Positions 8,119-17,082 of a stretch of 64,000 bases of DNA are shown one piece after another. Origin of the DNA: Synergistaceae bacterium. GTDB taxonomy: Bacteria; Synergistota; Synergistia; Synergistales; Aminobacteriaceae. Made by a program: the position numbers and the translations under genes. The stretch's first letter is position 1. Every line of letters starts with the position of its first letter. Below the pieces are notes generated by a model. That model did no database searches. It worked only from the letters and a program-made list of their open reading frames with translations, and was not told the DNA's origin. The DNA is taken from NCBI GenBank assembly GCA_018436595.1, contig JAHDLC010000003.1:1-64000 (forward strand), given 5' to 3'.

Positions 8119-9471
8119 TTAGGCCGCGCCGATCATCTTTTCCGGCAGCCAGAGGATTATCTCCGGGAAAACGGCACAGAGCACCAGCACCACCATGATG
8201 ATGAGGATGAAGGGAATGACTCCCCAGATGATGTCCCCGATGGTGACGCCAAGCTCTTTCGGCGCCGTGCCTTTCAGCACGAAGATGGACATGGCCATGG
8301 GCGGCGTCTGGAAGGCCATCTGCATGTTGATGCAGATCATCATGCCGGCCCAGAGAGGATTGAAGCCCAGGGCCGCCAGGATGGGCGAGAAAATGGGAAC
8401 CACGATGAACACGATGCCGATCCACTCGATAAACATGCCCAGCAGGAACACGATGGCCATGATCACGAAGAAGGACATCCACTTCCCCCCCGGAACGGAG
8501 AGAATGAACTCCGCCACCACGTCGCCTGCTCCGGCGTTCATGAAAATGCCCACGTAGGCGTAGCACATGGCGGCGATCATCACCACGAAGGCGCTGACCT
8601 TCATGGTTTCCAGGGACGCCCGCTTCATGAGTCCCCAGCTGAATTTCCCGTAGGCAATTGCCAGAAGTATGGACGCGAAGCACCCGACTGCAGCCGCCTC
8701 GGTGGGCGGCGCGATTCCGGCGAATATGGTGCCGAGCACTGCGGCGATCAGGAGAATAGGCGGCACCAGCGACTTGAGAAGACGGAAAAACTTGGCCGCA
8801 TCGAAGGGCGTGATCTGGTCCTCCGGAATGGCCGGCCCGAGGGCCGGGTTCAGGCGGCAGCGGATGATCACGTAGAGCATGTAGAACGCCGAGAGCAGCA
8901 ATCCCGGGAAAACGGCCCCCATGAACATCTGCCCTACCGACAGCCCCGCCTGGGGAGCGTAGACCACGAGCATGATGCTCGGCGGGATAAGGATGCCGAG
9001 TGTTCCGGCAGCCACGATGGACCCGGCCGCAAGGGATTTGTCGTATCCCCTGGTTACCATGGGCGCGAGGGCGATAAGGGTCAGGATGGTGACCGATGCG
9101 GCAATGACGCCCAGGCAGGCGGCGAGGATCGTTCCGAAGAGGATGGTCACCACCGCCAGGCCGCCCCGGAGCCTGCCCATGGCCTCGTACAGGCTCTGGT
9201 ACAGGTCCTTCGTGACACCGGAATGCTGCAGTATGACCCCCATGAAGGTGAACAGGGGAACCGCCAGGTAGGGATAGTTCAGCGACAGGTCATAGAAGCG
9301 GCTGTACAGGATGTGGAACGTTGTGGTGGGACCGAAGACGGCAAACCCCGTGAAGAATGCCACGCTCCCGATGACGAACGCGATGGGGAACCCCGTCATC
9401 ACAAGGACGAAGACTCCTCCCAGCATTATGGCGGTGACTGCTTCAGCGCTGAGTTCAATCAAGAGTCTCAC
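8119..9471 (-). CDS. dctM: TRAP transporter large permease subunit (DctM)
   Basis: This 450-residue inner-membrane protein has about 12 hydrophobic segments. It is the catalytic permease of a tripartite ATP-independent periplasmic (TRAP) transporter that takes up organic anions with a sodium gradient. Family segments are visible, such as PLFTFMGVILQHSGV, GTLGILIPPSIMLVVYAP and PTEAAAVGC. A GTG start at 9471 overlaps the end of dctQ by 17 nt, which implies coupling. It is the last gene of the dctP-dctQ-dctM run and is followed by a strong terminator. Confidence 0.92.
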   Translation of the reverse strand: MRLLIELSAEAVTAIMLGGVFVLVMTGFPIAFVIGSVAFFTGFAVFGPTTTFHILYSRFYDLSLNYPYLAVPLFTFMGVILQHSGVTKDLYQSLYEAMGRLRGGLAVVTILFGTILAACLGVIAASVTILTLIALAPMVTRGYDKSLAAGSIVAAGTLGILIPPSIMLVVYAPQAGLSVGQMFMGAVFPGLLLSAFYMLYVIIRCRLNPALGPAIPEDQITPFDAAKFFRLLKSLVPPILLIAAVLGTIFAGIAPPTEAAAVGCFASILLAIAYGKFSWGLMKRASLETMKVSAFVVMIAAMCYAYVGIFMNAGAGDVVAEFILSVPGGKWMSFFVIMAIVFLLGMFIEWIGIVFIVVPIFSPILAALGFNPLWAGMMICINMQMAFQTPPMAMSIFVLKGTAPKELGVTIGDIIWGVIPFILIIMVVLVLCAVFPEIILWLPEKMIGAA

Positions 9472-9973
9472 CCCTCACCATGAAATAAAAATCCCGGACG
9501 AGGTTCGCAGCCCCCTGGAGAAGGAGGAAGAAGAGCCCCACGGCGAAGACGGTACGGTAGGGCCATGCCGGAGGATACCAGAAGCTGTTGAAGAACACTT
9601 CCTTGATGGTGACGGCACGAATGGCCCACGTGAAGGCAAGGTAGAACATGATGCCCATGAGCGGGAAGAAGAGAAAGAGGGAGCAGATCACGTTCATGAA
9701 GGCCTTTCCCCGGGGAGGAAGCATGTTGTAGAACATGTCCACCCTGGTGTGGGACTCGTGAAGGTAGTCATAGGAGGCACCCAGAAGGTACAGGGTGCCT
9801 CCGGCCATGCACAGCACGTCATAGGCCCATTCGGTGGGAGCGTTGAAGAAATGGCGCGACACAGCCTCGTAGGTTCCCGCGAACACAAGGATCAGGGCGA
9901 ACCACTTCGCCACCCAGCCGGACGTTTCGCTGACGGTATCAATGAATTTCAGTATTTTCCTTACGGACGACAT
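9455..9973 (-). CDS. dctQ: TRAP transporter small permease subunit (DctQ)
   Basis: This 172-residue protein has four transmembrane segments and the small-subunit pattern: an N-terminal amphipathic start, FAGTYEAVSRHFFNAPTEWA, then H-x-R-V-D near the membrane face (HESHTRVDMFY). It bridges the periplasmic binding protein and DctM. The ATG at 9973 follows AGGAGAAGGGG. The gap to dctP upstream is 36 nt. Confidence 0.9.
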   Translation of the reverse strand: MSSVRKILKFIDTVSETSGWVAKWFALILVFAGTYEAVSRHFFNAPTEWAYDVLCMAGGTLYLLGASYDYLHESHTRVDMFYNMLPPRGKAFMNVICSLFLFFPLMGIMFYLAFTWAIRAVTIKEVFFNSFWYPPAWPYRTVFAVGLFFLLLQGAANLVRDFYFMVRGETLD

Positions 9974-10009
9974 TGCCCCTTCTCCTTGTGAAATGCCGCG
10001 GGACCGCGG

Positions 10010-11062
10010 CTATTTCATCGTCTCGTAGGCTTCGCCGAAGGCCTTCATCGAGTTGTAGATCTCTCCGAAGATCGCGGGTTCCTTGGCGACCTTTTCCGCA
10101 TAAAACTTGTCGGCTTCCGCTGCAAGGGCCGCGTTGACCTCGGCGGGGACCTTCAGGACCTGGTTGCCCGCCTTCTTGAACTTCTCGAGGGCGACGATCG
10201 ACTCATAGACGAGGTACTCGTGCTGGGCCTGGGCATAGCGGTCGACGAAGGTCTGGACGAGGAGCTGCAGATCTTTCGGAAGGGCGTTCCAGGCATCCTT
10301 GTTCACGAAGAACACCTGGGGATCGCTCGGGGCGCGGACGGGAGAAAGATAGACGTAATCAGCAACTTCGTTGAAGTGCATGTTCCAGTTGGAGGCGAGG
10401 GTGGAGTACTCGAAGGCGTCGATGGTGCCGCGCTTCATGGCCTCGTAGAGTTCGCCTCCGGGGATGATGACGGTGGCCATGCCCATCCTCTTCAGGATCT
10501 CGCCCGCGTCGCCCATGCAGCGGGCCTTGATGGACTTCAGGCTTTCCACGTTCTCGATCTTTTTCTTGGAGTGGAAGAACACTTCTTCAGGAAGGGGAGA
10601 GAGGGCGCCGGGGAAGGTCATCACGTTGTAGCCTTCCATCATCTTGTTCATCAGGTCCGCTCCGCCGCCGTAGTTGAACCATGCGCGGAGGGCTTCGCCG
10701 GCCAGTGCGCCGGGACGGGAGCTGATCAGGCCTGCCGCCGACCACTTGTCGAGATTGTACATGGGGCAGGTGTAGCAGAGCTGCAGCACGTTCTCGTGGA
10801 CGGCGTCGAGCTCCTTGTAGGCGGGAACGATGGATCCGCCGACAAAGGGCTTGATCTCCAGGCGGCCGCCGGAGGCTTCGGTGATGGCCTTGCAGAGCAT
10901 GTCATGGTAAATCTGGGACGGGTCGGACGCGGGGCCGTGTCCGGATGATTTCCAGACGATCTTCTTCGGGGCGTCGGCGCCCTCGGCCACGGCGGGCATA
11001 CAAGCTCCTACAACAAGGACGGAAACCAGCAGCGCGAACAACACTCTTTTCATAGCCCACAT
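10010..11062 (-). CDS. dctP: TRAP transporter substrate-binding protein (DctP)
   Basis: This 350-residue periplasmic protein has an N-terminal signal (VLFALLVSVLVVGACMPAVA). The cysteine could mark a lipoprotein, or cleavage could follow AVA. The DctP fold is shown by the conserved stretch around KARCMGDAGEILKRMG, the PGGELYEAMKRGTIDAFEY motif with its conserved Arg, and FFVNKDAWNALP. The start at 11062 is chosen because AGGAGG lies 8 nt upstream; the second Met three codons on is too far from it. The neighbouring GntR regulator and hydrolase hint at an organic-acid substrate, but nothing identifies it. Confidence 0.9.
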   Translation of the reverse strand: MWAMKRVLFALLVSVLVVGACMPAVAEGADAPKKIVWKSSGHGPASDPSQIYHDMLCKAITEASGGRLEIKPFVGGSIVPAYKELDAVHENVLQLCYTCPMYNLDKWSAAGLISSRPGALAGEALRAWFNYGGGADLMNKMMEGYNVMTFPGALSPLPEEVFFHSKKKIENVESLKSIKARCMGDAGEILKRMGMATVIIPGGELYEAMKRGTIDAFEYSTLASNWNMHFNEVADYVYLSPVRAPSDPQVFFVNKDAWNALPKDLQLLVQTFVDRYAQAQHEYLVYESIVALEKFKKAGNQVLKVPAEVNAALAAEADKFYAEKVAKEPAIFGEIYNSMKAFGEAYETMK

Positions 11063-11097
11063 CTTTGTAACCTCCTTTGTATTTGGTGTTTCCCTAC

Positions 11098-11121
11098 GGC
11101 CGGGGAGGAATTTCCCCGGCC
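11098..11121 (-). terminator. Intercistronic stem-loop upstream of dctP
   Basis: A perfect 9-bp GC-rich stem (11098-11106 with 11113-11121) lies between the metallo-hydrolase stop and dctP. It lacks a T run, so it may be a processing or stabilising hairpin rather than a full terminator, which would allow the gntR, hydrolase and TRAP genes to share a transcript. Confidence 0.5.
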
Positions 11122-11143
11122 CTAAACGACACCCTTTCAGAAG

Positions 11144-11971
11144 CTACCCGAAAAAGAGAGAACTGCCCGTCACGTTCCGGAAAAAGCCCGGGCAGACCGC
11201 CTCGAGGCGATCCATGACATCCTTCCCCGTACAGTGGGACATGCCGACGAAAAGAATGCCACTATTCTGAAGGTATTCGAGAGATTTTTCAAGACCGGTC
11301 CCTTTCGCCTCCACGAGATGGGTCCCGCCGAGAACGGCGAGAATGGGCCTTCCGAGCCGTTCTTTAACGGCGTCGAGCATGTTTCGCATTCCCGGGTGGG
11401 AGCATCCCAGGAGCACGGCGAGTCCTTCTCCCGTCTCGACTGCCAGGAGAATTTCATCATCAAAGGAATCGGGCACGAAGGCGCCGTCTTTTTCCAGGAC
11501 AAACCGCGGATTGATTTTTTCCTCCGTGTGGATCCGGGGAAAACCTGAAAGAACGTGGATTCCGGGAAGAATCTCCTTTGCGGGGGCGGACGCGGTTACG
11601 GAAGTGATTCCCCTTTCGGAGAGAAAGGCTTCGTCAAAGTCGTTTCCAAGAAAATCGTATGCACCGTTCCGGAAGGCATACTTGGGGACGAAGAATCCTT
11701 CGCCGGTTATGAGGGTGAAGCCCCCGGCGGCGGAGCAGAGGGCGCGGAATCCGCCGGAGTGGTCGTAGTGCCCGTGGCTCAATATCACGTGGCCTGCACC
11801 GGAAAGGTTGATGTTCAGTTTCGGGGCGTTGTCAAGAAAGGCTCCCGACTGCCCCGTGTCGAAGATGACAATGTGTCCGTCCTTCTCGATGCAGAAGGAG
11901 ATTCCGTGTTCCGTCGCCAGTCCGTGATGTTCACCGGGAGAATTTTCGATGAGGGTGGTGATCCGCAGCAT
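11144..11971 (-). CDS. MBL-fold metallo-hydrolase (MJ0301-like)
   Basis: A 275-residue metallo-beta-lactamase-fold enzyme. The metal site HGHYDH (H66, H68, D70, H71) is intact, with DTGQSGAFLDNA ahead of it and GCSHPG and GGTHL further on. The architecture resembles the archaeal MJ0301 group, often labelled as dihydropterin ribofuranosyl-aminobenzene phosphate synthase, but that label is not secure for bacteria. An ATG two codons upstream (11977) would overlap gntR. The one at 11971 has the better spacing (7 nt) from the GGAGG core. It sits between a GntR regulator and TRAP transporter genes on the same strand, so it may act on the imported compound. Confidence 0.8.
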   Translation of the reverse strand: MLRITTLIENSPGEHHGLATEHGISFCIEKDGHIVIFDTGQSGAFLDNAPKLNINLSGAGHVILSHGHYDHSGGFRALCSAAGGFTLITGEGFFVPKYAFRNGAYDFLGNDFDEAFLSERGITSVTASAPAKEILPGIHVLSGFPRIHTEEKINPRFVLEKDGAFVPDSFDDEILLAVETGEGLAVLLGCSHPGMRNMLDAVKERLGRPILAVLGGTHLVEAKGTGLEKSLEYLQNSGILFVGMSHCTGKDVMDRLEAVCPGFFRNVTGSSLFFG

Positions 11972-11973
11972 GG

Positions 11974-12693
11974 TCATTCCTCCTCCGGGCGGCCGGCAGG
12001 CCGCTCCATGGAATCCCTGATGTCGCCGAGGGCATTGGTCAGGTGGCGCACCATCTCTTTTTCCGCCCGTTCCGGATCTCCGTCCCGAATGGCTTCAAAC
12101 ACTGCGTAATGTTCTCCCATGGTCTTCTCTATCCGGCCGGGAATGTGGAGGCTGGTGATCCAGCCTTCGGACAGGGATGAGGTCATGGTTTTCATAAGGC
12201 AGTAGAGGGTCCTGTTTTTCGTGGATCTGGCGATGAGGCGGTGAAATTCGCCGTCGGCCTTGACAAGGGCGGCGGTGTCCCCTGATTCCGCGTTCGCGGC
12301 AAAGGCACCGCAGGCCTTTTCCATGGCCCGGACGGATTCGGCGTCCGCTTTCGCGGCGGCGTGCCATGCGGCCCTGGGTTCGATGATGAGCCGAACCTCG
12401 AAGTGATCAAGCAGGGAGGTTTTGTTGTCCTTCAGCCACCCCCGGAAGGGGTCTTCCTCCTCACCGCATGGTTCGGCGATGAAAATGCCCTTCCCGTGCC
12501 GGACGGAGACCAGCCCCCTCACTTCGAGGATCCTGACCGCCTCCCGGATGGAGGACCGGCTGACCTCGAGCCTCCTGCCCAGTTCCGCCTCGGAGAAGAA
12601 CCTGTCCCCGGGACTGAACTCCCCCTCGGCGATCATGGTTTCTATTGCGTCCACCACCTGCTCCGACAGCCTGGTTTTCCGTATCGGCGTCAT
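11974..12693 (-). CDS. GntR/FadR-family transcriptional regulator (FCD domain)
   Basis: This 239-residue regulator has an N-terminal winged helix (EGEFSPGDRFFSEAELGRRLEVSRSSIREAVRILEVRGLVSVRHGKGIF) and a C-terminal all-helical FCD effector domain with the usual metal or ligand histidines (D-GEFHRLIA, EHYAVFEAIRDGD, RHL). Family members commonly repress transport and catabolism genes for organic acids. It is the first gene ahead of the hydrolase and TRAP genes, so it is probably their local regulator. The ATG at 12693 follows GGGAGGG; an earlier in-frame Met at 12720 has no ribosome site. Confidence 0.88.
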   Translation of the reverse strand: MTPIRKTRLSEQVVDAIETMIAEGEFSPGDRFFSEAELGRRLEVSRSSIREAVRILEVRGLVSVRHGKGIFIAEPCGEEEDPFRGWLKDNKTSLLDHFEVRLIIEPRAAWHAAAKADAESVRAMEKACGAFAANAESGDTAALVKADGEFHRLIARSTKNRTLYCLMKTMTSSLSEGWITSLHIPGRIEKTMGEHYAVFEAIRDGDPERAEKEMVRHLTNALGDIRDSMERPAGRPEEE

Positions 12694-12783
12694 GGTCCCT
12701 CCCGCCGCCGGAGGCGGCATACAGCATATCTACTCATCAGACAACCTGAATTCTACTCCCTTTTTCCTGAAAGTGTCAAGAAA

Positions 12784-12807
12784 AGAAAAAAAAGGCCCCG
12801 AAGGGCC
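12784..12807 (-). terminator. Terminator after response-regulator gene
   Basis: On the minus strand a 5-bp GC stem with a TTCG tetraloop (12794-12798 with 12803-12807) is followed directly by a long T-rich run. It ends the VWA-kinase-regulator operon 33 nt past the response-regulator stop. Confidence 0.8.
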
Positions 12808-12840
12808 GGGTGGTACGGTCCGGAAACGGTTTCCCCGGGT

Positions 12841-13548
12841 TTATTCCTTTCCTGTGCTGAACCGGTAGCCCGCACCGTGAGCCGTGAGAAGGTACACGGG
12901 TTTCGATGGGTCGTCCTCGATCTTCTGGCGGAGGCGCACCACGTGCTGGTCCACCGTCCGGGTGGTCACGTCGCAGTCGATGCCCCAGACCTCTTCAAGG
13001 AGAAGATCCCTGGTGAGGACTTTTCCTTCCCGGCCGGCGAAAAAACGGAGAAGGGCGTTCTCCCTGGGAGTGAGGGAAAAGGAAACATCTCCCCTGCTTC
13101 CCGTCATGGCGCCGAAATCGACTTGCACGTTCCCGAAGGCAAGGCGGCTTTCTTCCCCGGCCCCCTGTGTCCCGGCCGCAAGGGCTCCCCTTCGAAGGGC
13201 GGCCCTCACCCTGGCGAGCAGCTCCGCCATGCCGAAGGGCTTCACGATGTAGTCGTCCGCCCCCAGTTCGAGGCCCACAACCCTGTCCACCTCCTGCCCC
13301 TTGGCGGTCAGCATGACCACCGGGACAACGGCGTTTTCTCCCCGGATGGCCCTGCAGACGTCATAGCCGCTCATCTTCGGCATCATGACGTCAAGAAGCA
13401 CCAGGTCGGGAGAGTTCCGGCGGAACAGCTCCAGGGCCTCGGCGCCGTTTCCAGCCGGGATGACTTCGTACCCCTCGCTTTCGAGAAGGTCCGCCACCCC
13501 GGTGAGAATGGCCCGGTCGTCCTCGGCTACAAGAATCCGCTCCTTCAT
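12841..13548 (-). CDS. OmpR/PhoB-type response regulator
   Basis: This 235-residue two-component regulator has a receiver domain (about 1-118) with acidic pocket E9-D10-D11, phospho-acceptor D53 (LLDVMMPKMSG), T81 and K103. A C-terminal winged-helix DNA-binding domain follows (SLTPRENALLRFFAGREGKVLTRDLLLEEVWG, then RTVDQHVVRLRQKIEDDP). Start and stop overlap with the kinase gene (ATG at 13548, kinase stop at 13545), so the pair is translationally coupled. The cognate partner is the histidine kinase just upstream. Confidence 0.93.
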   Translation of the reverse strand: MKERILVAEDDRAILTGVADLLESEGYEVIPAGNGAEALELFRRNSPDLVLLDVMMPKMSGYDVCRAIRGENAVVPVVMLTAKGQEVDRVVGLELGADDYIVKPFGMAELLARVRAALRRGALAAGTQGAGEESRLAFGNVQVDFGAMTGSRGDVSFSLTPRENALLRFFAGREGKVLTRDLLLEEVWGIDCDVTTRTVDQHVVRLRQKIEDDPSKPVYLLTAHGAGYRFSTGKE

Positions 13549-15551
13549 CCTCTTCTCTCCTTTCCTTCCGGAAACGCAAGGGGAAGCACCAGGGAGAAAA
13601 CGCTCCCTCCCCCTTCCCTCGGGTCGTACTTCACATCCCCGCCGTGCCTTCTCGCAATGTCCCGGGCGATGGCAAGCCCGAGCCCGGCCCCGCTCCTCGG
13701 CGCCGCGAGGGAATCATCCCCCCGGAAGAACTCCTGGAAAATCTTTTCCCCGAGCCCGGGGGGCACTCCGGAGCCCCTGTCGGCCACCCTCACAGCGGCC
13801 GTTTCCCCTTCCCTTCCGCAGCAGACGGTGACTTCCCGGACTGCGGGGGAATACTTCTCGCTGTTTGACAAAAGGTTCATCAAGACCTGCCGGAGGGCCT
13901 CGCTGTTTCCGAGGACCGGCAGGGGACCTTCAGCGGAAAAGCCTGACACAAATCCGTTTTTCGCCAGGTGGGGCTCAAGCTGCGCCAGGGTATCCTCCGC
14001 CAGGGCCGCGAGATCCAGCCGTTCCATGGGAAGGGGACGGATGTCCGCTCCTTTCCTCGAAAAGGCAAGGACGTTGTCAACGAGCCGGGAGAGCCGTTCC
14101 GTCTCTGACACCATGGTCCTGAGATACTCCTTCCTGCGCTCCTCGCTCTGCTGCCTTCCGGAGAGAAGCATTTCAGCGAACAGCCGGATGGAGGTCAGCG
14201 GGGTCTTCAGCTCGTGGGAGACGTTCGCCACAAAGGTCGTCTTGTTCGCCGCGAGGCGCATCTCGGCGGAGAGCATCCTCATGATCACCCCCGCGCCGGC
14301 GAGGATGACCACGAACAGGATTCCGGTGAGCAGCCAGACGGCGATGGTGGCGAATCTCGCCCTGGAGGCTGCGAGGCCCGGATTGGTAAGCCACGCCCCT
14401 GCCTCCCAGCGGGGAAGGAGGGGGGAAATTTCCCTGGCGACGAAGGGACGGCGCCAGTCGGCTCCTGACGGAAGAGGGGGAGAGACAAGAGGGTTTCCCC
14501 GGTCATCCAGGACGGTGAGCACCCGGATATCCGTCAGGGCTTCGGGAGCCGCCCCGGCAATACGGTCCCGCAGATCGTCCATGTCGATGGAGAAGCCCGC
14601 TGCCCCGCCGGGGACGTCCGTCCAGAAAATCAGCTCCAGTCCCCTTTCCGAGAGCCTTGGGAGAAAACCTCCCTCCGACTCGGAACGCAGGGCGGCGAAG
14701 CTCTTCCCCCGGGCCACCGTGCCGGACCGTTCCTCCCGCTCGGGAGAAGGGGCAGCCCCCGCCTGGGGGGCCACGTTCCGCTGCAGGAGGCTGAAACCTT
14801 CCTCCTCTGCCTTCCGGAAGAGTTCTTCGCGAAAAGCGGGGTCGGCAGCGGCCATGCTCTGGGCCATCTGCCGCTCAATCCCCCCCTGGGGTGCCGCCGC
14901 CTTCTTCGCAGGGGCGGGAAGGGGTGCCGCCGCGGTAACCGGCGGGGCCTTCAGGGGTCGGGCCACCCTGCCCGCAGTCCCGGCCGGCAGTTCGGCATGG
15001 AGGCCCTCCCCGGTGTCCTCCCGGGGACTCGCTTCTTCCGCGGCGGGCTGGGAAAGAGGCGCGTAGGAAAGGGCGGGCGGAGCCTCCCCCATCTCCTTCC
15101 GGTAGACCCCCGCAATGGAGTCGTACACCTGCATTTCCTCCCGGTCTTCCAGAAAGGGACCGAAGGATTGAAGAAAAGCATCCAGGCGGGGATGGTATCC
15201 GTCGGGAACGAAAAGCCTGCCTCCCGTCACGAAGAAGGGAAAGGCCGCAGGGGAAGGGGACGTCCCCCATCCTTCCAGGGCTTCCGGCCCGGAAATCCTT
15301 TCCGCCTGCCTTTTCAAATCCCCGGCAAGACTTTCGAGCAGGGCCGAAATCTTCTGGGCCGCGAGGTTCACCTCCGCCAGGAGGGCAGCTTCAAGGCTCC
15401 GTTCGACGTAGACCGCTTCCCTGTCGGCCGCCCTGAGGGAGAGAAGGCTCAGGGCGATGCTCGGAAGGAGCACCGCCAGTACGAACACGAGAACAAACGG
15501 AAGTGGAACGGGCAGGCCGCTCCCGGCTCTTGTGCGCTTTTTTCCGTTCAT
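13545..15551 (-). CDS. Membrane sensor histidine kinase with large extracytoplasmic domain
   Basis: This 668-residue kinase has a first membrane segment near residues 15-40 and a long external region to about residue 385 that includes an Ala/Pro-rich low-complexity stretch near residues 200-250. A second membrane segment (FATIAVWLLTGILFVVILAG) leads to a HisKA domain with the autophosphorylation site H446 (NVSHELKTPLTS), then a HATPase domain with N, G1 and G2 boxes (LLSNSEKYS, VADRGSGVP, GAGLGLAI). The ATG at 15551 follows a strong purine-rich site; a longer frame has none. The signal is unknown. The VWA protein encoded upstream may feed into the sensor. Confidence 0.9.
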   Translation of the reverse strand: MNGKKRTRAGSGLPVPLPFVLVFVLAVLLPSIALSLLSLRAADREAVYVERSLEAALLAEVNLAAQKISALLESLAGDLKRQAERISGPEALEGWGTSPSPAAFPFFVTGGRLFVPDGYHPRLDAFLQSFGPFLEDREEMQVYDSIAGVYRKEMGEAPPALSYAPLSQPAAEEASPREDTGEGLHAELPAGTAGRVARPLKAPPVTAAAPLPAPAKKAAAPQGGIERQMAQSMAAADPAFREELFRKAEEEGFSLLQRNVAPQAGAAPSPEREERSGTVARGKSFAALRSESEGGFLPRLSERGLELIFWTDVPGGAAGFSIDMDDLRDRIAGAAPEALTDIRVLTVLDDRGNPLVSPPLPSGADWRRPFVAREISPLLPRWEAGAWLTNPGLAASRARFATIAVWLLTGILFVVILAGAGVIMRMLSAEMRLAANKTTFVANVSHELKTPLTSIRLFAEMLLSGRQQSEERRKEYLRTMVSETERLSRLVDNVLAFSRKGADIRPLPMERLDLAALAEDTLAQLEPHLAKNGFVSGFSAEGPLPVLGNSEALRQVLMNLLSNSEKYSPAVREVTVCCGREGETAAVRVADRGSGVPPGLGEKIFQEFFRGDDSLAAPRSGAGLGLAIARDIARRHGGDVKYDPREGGGSVFSLVLPLAFPEGKERRG

Positions 15552-15612
15552 GGCCTTCCCCTCCCCTCCGGGCGGCGGGAGAGAAAGTCCTCTCCCCCGC
15601 CGGATACTCTTT

Positions 15613-17010
15613 TTACTTTTCCTCTTCGTCTTCCACGTCACCGCTCACGGGAGCCTGCTGGTTCTTCTGCGTGTAGGCGTCGTTGAGAACTGCCTTCCTC
15701 TGGCTGCTGGAAAAAACCCCCGCTTCGAGCAGGCTTTCCGCCAGTTCTTCGAAATAGCCCGCCTCCTGCTCGAGTTTCGGGGCGGCGGAACCGGCAGCCG
15801 GAGCCGCGGCCTGGAGCTGTTTCGTCCGTTCATCGAGAAGCTGTGCCGCCTCCCTGGCTTTCCCCTCGTCGGCCAGCCGGACGGCCGCTTCCCGTATCTC
15901 GGCGTTCCTGGCCAGTTCGGCCTGGGAGAGGATGTCAGACCGCCGGTTCTTCTCCACCGCCCCGGCATCTCCCGAGAAGGAGACCGCAAGCTCCGCGTTC
16001 TTCCTGACCACGGTCCCCGACGCGGCGTCGGCGTACTCCACTTCCAGCTCCGCGGCCTTCAGAACAGTCCCGTCCTGTCCCTCGGGAAGCTCCACCTCGA
16101 AAAGGGCATACTTTTCTCCTCCGTACAGGTTGTCGATGGCAACTTCAAGAGAGCTTCCCTCCACCTTCCCCTGCCGCCCGATGACCCGCACCGGCCGGAC
16201 GCCCTCGGGACACCGGAGGGTCACCCTCACTTTCCGGGCCGTCACCGTAACGGCATCCTCCAGATCCCTGGCGAATATCTCGGGAAGCATCCCGCCGTGC
16301 CTGGCAAAATAGGCGTTTCCGCCGCTTTCGGCAGCCAGGGCGGTCATCAGGTCTTCATTATAGTCCAGGCCGAGGCCGATGGTGGTGATGGTGATATCCT
16401 GGCGGGACAGGTTCCTTCCCAGGGCCGCCAGGTCCTCCGTCGAGGAGGGCCCCACGTTGGCGATGCCGTCGGAGAGCAGCACGATCCTGGGGATGTATCC
16501 CTCGTCGATGAAGGGCTGCAGTTCGGCGGCTCCCGTCACCGTTCCGTGATAGAGCGCCGTGGACCCTCCCGGCCGAAGGCGCTGTATCGCCCTGTAGAAA
16601 GCGGGGTCGTCCTCCCCGCGGCCCACGGTCCGCGCCCGGACGAGCACGGAAGCCCCGTCGTCATAAACCACAACGGCGGCCACGTCCCGGGAGTCCAGCA
16701 TCTTCAGGGCTTCAAGGGCTCCCTTCTTCGCGTTCTCCATCTTGCCGTCCGACGCCATGGACCCCGATTTATCCAGCACCAGGGCAACGGCGAGGGGGGC
16801 ACGCTCGCGCACCTTTCCTGAAGGCCGCACCAGCGCCCGGACGACAACCCGCTGGCCCCTTTTTCCCGCCGGGGCGACCGGATAATCGGCCCCCGCCTCG
16901 AAGAGGACGGCCTCTTCTTCGGCGTAAAGCTCCGCTGAAACCGCCGCCCGGGGCAAAGAGGAAAAAAGGACCGATGCAGCCAGGGTAAGCACCATTGTTT
17001 TTCTGAACAT
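15613..17010 (-). CDS. Secreted von Willebrand factor A domain protein
   Basis: A 465-residue exported protein. A signal peptide (FRKTMVLTLAASVLFSSLPRA) is followed by a VWA domain at about residues 72-260 with a complete metal-ion-dependent adhesion site (DKSGSM at 80-85, then GGSTALYHG and LLSDGIANVG). Beta-rich and helical Ala-rich segments follow, ending in an acidic tail. It is similar in layout to VWA proteins of the YfbK type. The ATG at 17010 has AGGAGG 9 nt upstream; a TTG two codons earlier is too close. It leads the operon VWA, kinase, regulator. Confidence 0.85.
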   Translation of the reverse strand: MFRKTMVLTLAASVLFSSLPRAAVSAELYAEEEAVLFEAGADYPVAPAGKRGQRVVVRALVRPSGKVRERAPLAVALVLDKSGSMASDGKMENAKKGALEALKMLDSRDVAAVVVYDDGASVLVRARTVGRGEDDPAFYRAIQRLRPGGSTALYHGTVTGAAELQPFIDEGYIPRIVLLSDGIANVGPSSTEDLAALGRNLSRQDITITTIGLGLDYNEDLMTALAAESGGNAYFARHGGMLPEIFARDLEDAVTVTARKVRVTLRCPEGVRPVRVIGRQGKVEGSSLEVAIDNLYGGEKYALFEVELPEGQDGTVLKAAELEVEYADAASGTVVRKNAELAVSFSGDAGAVEKNRRSDILSQAELARNAEIREAAVRLADEGKAREAAQLLDERTKQLQAAAPAAGSAAPKLEQEAGYFEELAESLLEAGVFSSSQRKAVLNDAYTQKNQQAPVSGDVEDEEEK

Positions 17011-17082
17011 GATCAACCACCTCCTGGACAGAAGGATAGCCCGGGAAGGGGGCGGATGTGTCAGGGCGGTGTCACCTTCATG

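Noticed and set aside
12361-15066. A 901-codon open frame on the plus strand opposite the gntR-regulator-kinase genes
   Set aside because: It is an antisense frame left open by high GC. Three good genes with domains, ribosome sites and coupling lie on the other strand.
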